Assembly (NCBI RefSeq): GCF_000955955.1
Contig: NZ_JYJG01000118.1
Span: 1-13,793, forward strand
Reading direction: 5' to 3'
Length of the DNA: 13,793 nt
Source: Lentzea aerocolonigenes
GTDB taxonomy: Bacteria; Actinomycetota; Actinomycetes; Mycobacteriales; Pseudonocardiaceae
Every line of letters begins with the position of its first letter. The first letter of the stretch is position 1. The translations under genes were made by a program, and so were the position numbers. Of the stretch, positions 13,740-13,793 are shown in pieces. The notes below the pieces were generated by a model. The model was given only the letters and a program-made list of their open reading frames with translations, searched no databases and had not been told where the DNA came from.

Positions 13740-13793
13740 GTGCAGTTCGGTCGGTACTACGAGGAGTTCGAGGTCGGAGCGGTCTACAAGCAC
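13740..13793 (+). CDS. MaoC-like (R)-hydratase/dehydratase, 3' partial
   Basis: Only the first 18 codons are in the window: VQFGRYYEEFEVGAVYKH from a GTG at 13740, with GGAGG 4 bp upstream. The phrase GRYYEEFEVGAVYKH is the characteristic N-terminus of MaoC-family enoyl-CoA hydratases with the hot-dog fold, which hydrate trans-2-enoyl-CoA or related thioesters. The catalytic Asp/His region lies beyond the window. Gene extent and operon are unknown. It is divergent from corA across 288 bp. Confidence 0.7.
   Translation, partial: MQFGRYYEEFEVGAVYKH

Noticed and set aside
13611..13740. M-box (Mg2+) or yybP-ykoY riboswitch in the corA leader
   Set aside because: Short GGGAGTA and GGCAACC strings invite comparison, but the ordered conserved boxes of these families could not be traced.
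1..13793. CRISPR arrays, tRNA/rRNA genes, insertion sequences, transposases
   Set aside because: No regularly spaced repeats, tRNA-like cloverleaf or transposase motif was seen by eye; a covariance-model search could still find a small RNA.

Overview
The window comes from a high-GC actinobacterium, most likely of the order Pseudonocardiales (Lentzea/Saccharothrix/Amycolatopsis-like; this is inferred from protein style, since no rRNA or marker gene is present). Genes are tightly packed. Many pairs overlap by 1-4 bp, GTG starts are common, and several genes appear to have leaderless or nearly leaderless transcripts.

Region 1 (2-3859, + strand) is an LpqY-SugABC trehalose importer: the 3' part of the solute-binding protein gene, two permeases and the ATPase, translationally coupled and closed by a strong intrinsic terminator (13-bp perfect stem). 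Region 2 (3860-4966) is a 219-bp regulatory gap followed by a short-chain dehydrogenase. Region 3 (4967-6507, + strand) is a two-gene type IV toxin-antitoxin module, AbiEi antitoxin and AbiEii nucleotidyltransferase. A long inverted repeat abuts the antitoxin start codon and is a good candidate for the autoregulatory operator. Region 4 (6512-7323, - strand) is an ArsR regulator with an AHSA1/SRPBCC partner. Region 5 (7389-8734, + strand) is a polytopic membrane protein of unknown function plus a coupled 95-aa protein, preceded by a sequence resembling the PafBC (RecA-independent) DNA-damage promoter. Region 6 (8715-10722, - strand) is a probable operon of a calcineurin-like metallophosphoesterase, a ParB/Srx-fold protein and a GNAT acetyltransferase. 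Region 7 (10752-11879, + strand) is a DUF2332 protein. Region 8 (11863-13602, - strand) is a CorA-type magnesium channel. Its leader carries a 19-codon upstream ORF with a very strong Shine-Dalgarno sequence, and it is followed by a 31-aa single-span protein and a 125-aa anchored protein whose N-terminus is a paralog of the 31-aa one. The window ends in the first 18 codons of a MaoC-like dehydratase (+).

In Mycobacterium tuberculosis, corA lies directly after sugC in the opposite orientation. Here about 8.5 kb of other genes separates them, which suggests an old conserved neighbourhood opened by accessory genes, including the toxin-antitoxin pair. The most novel items are the corA upstream ORF, the 31-aa/125-aa tandem, the possible damage-inducible membrane module and the phosphoesterase/ParB-like/GNAT cluster.
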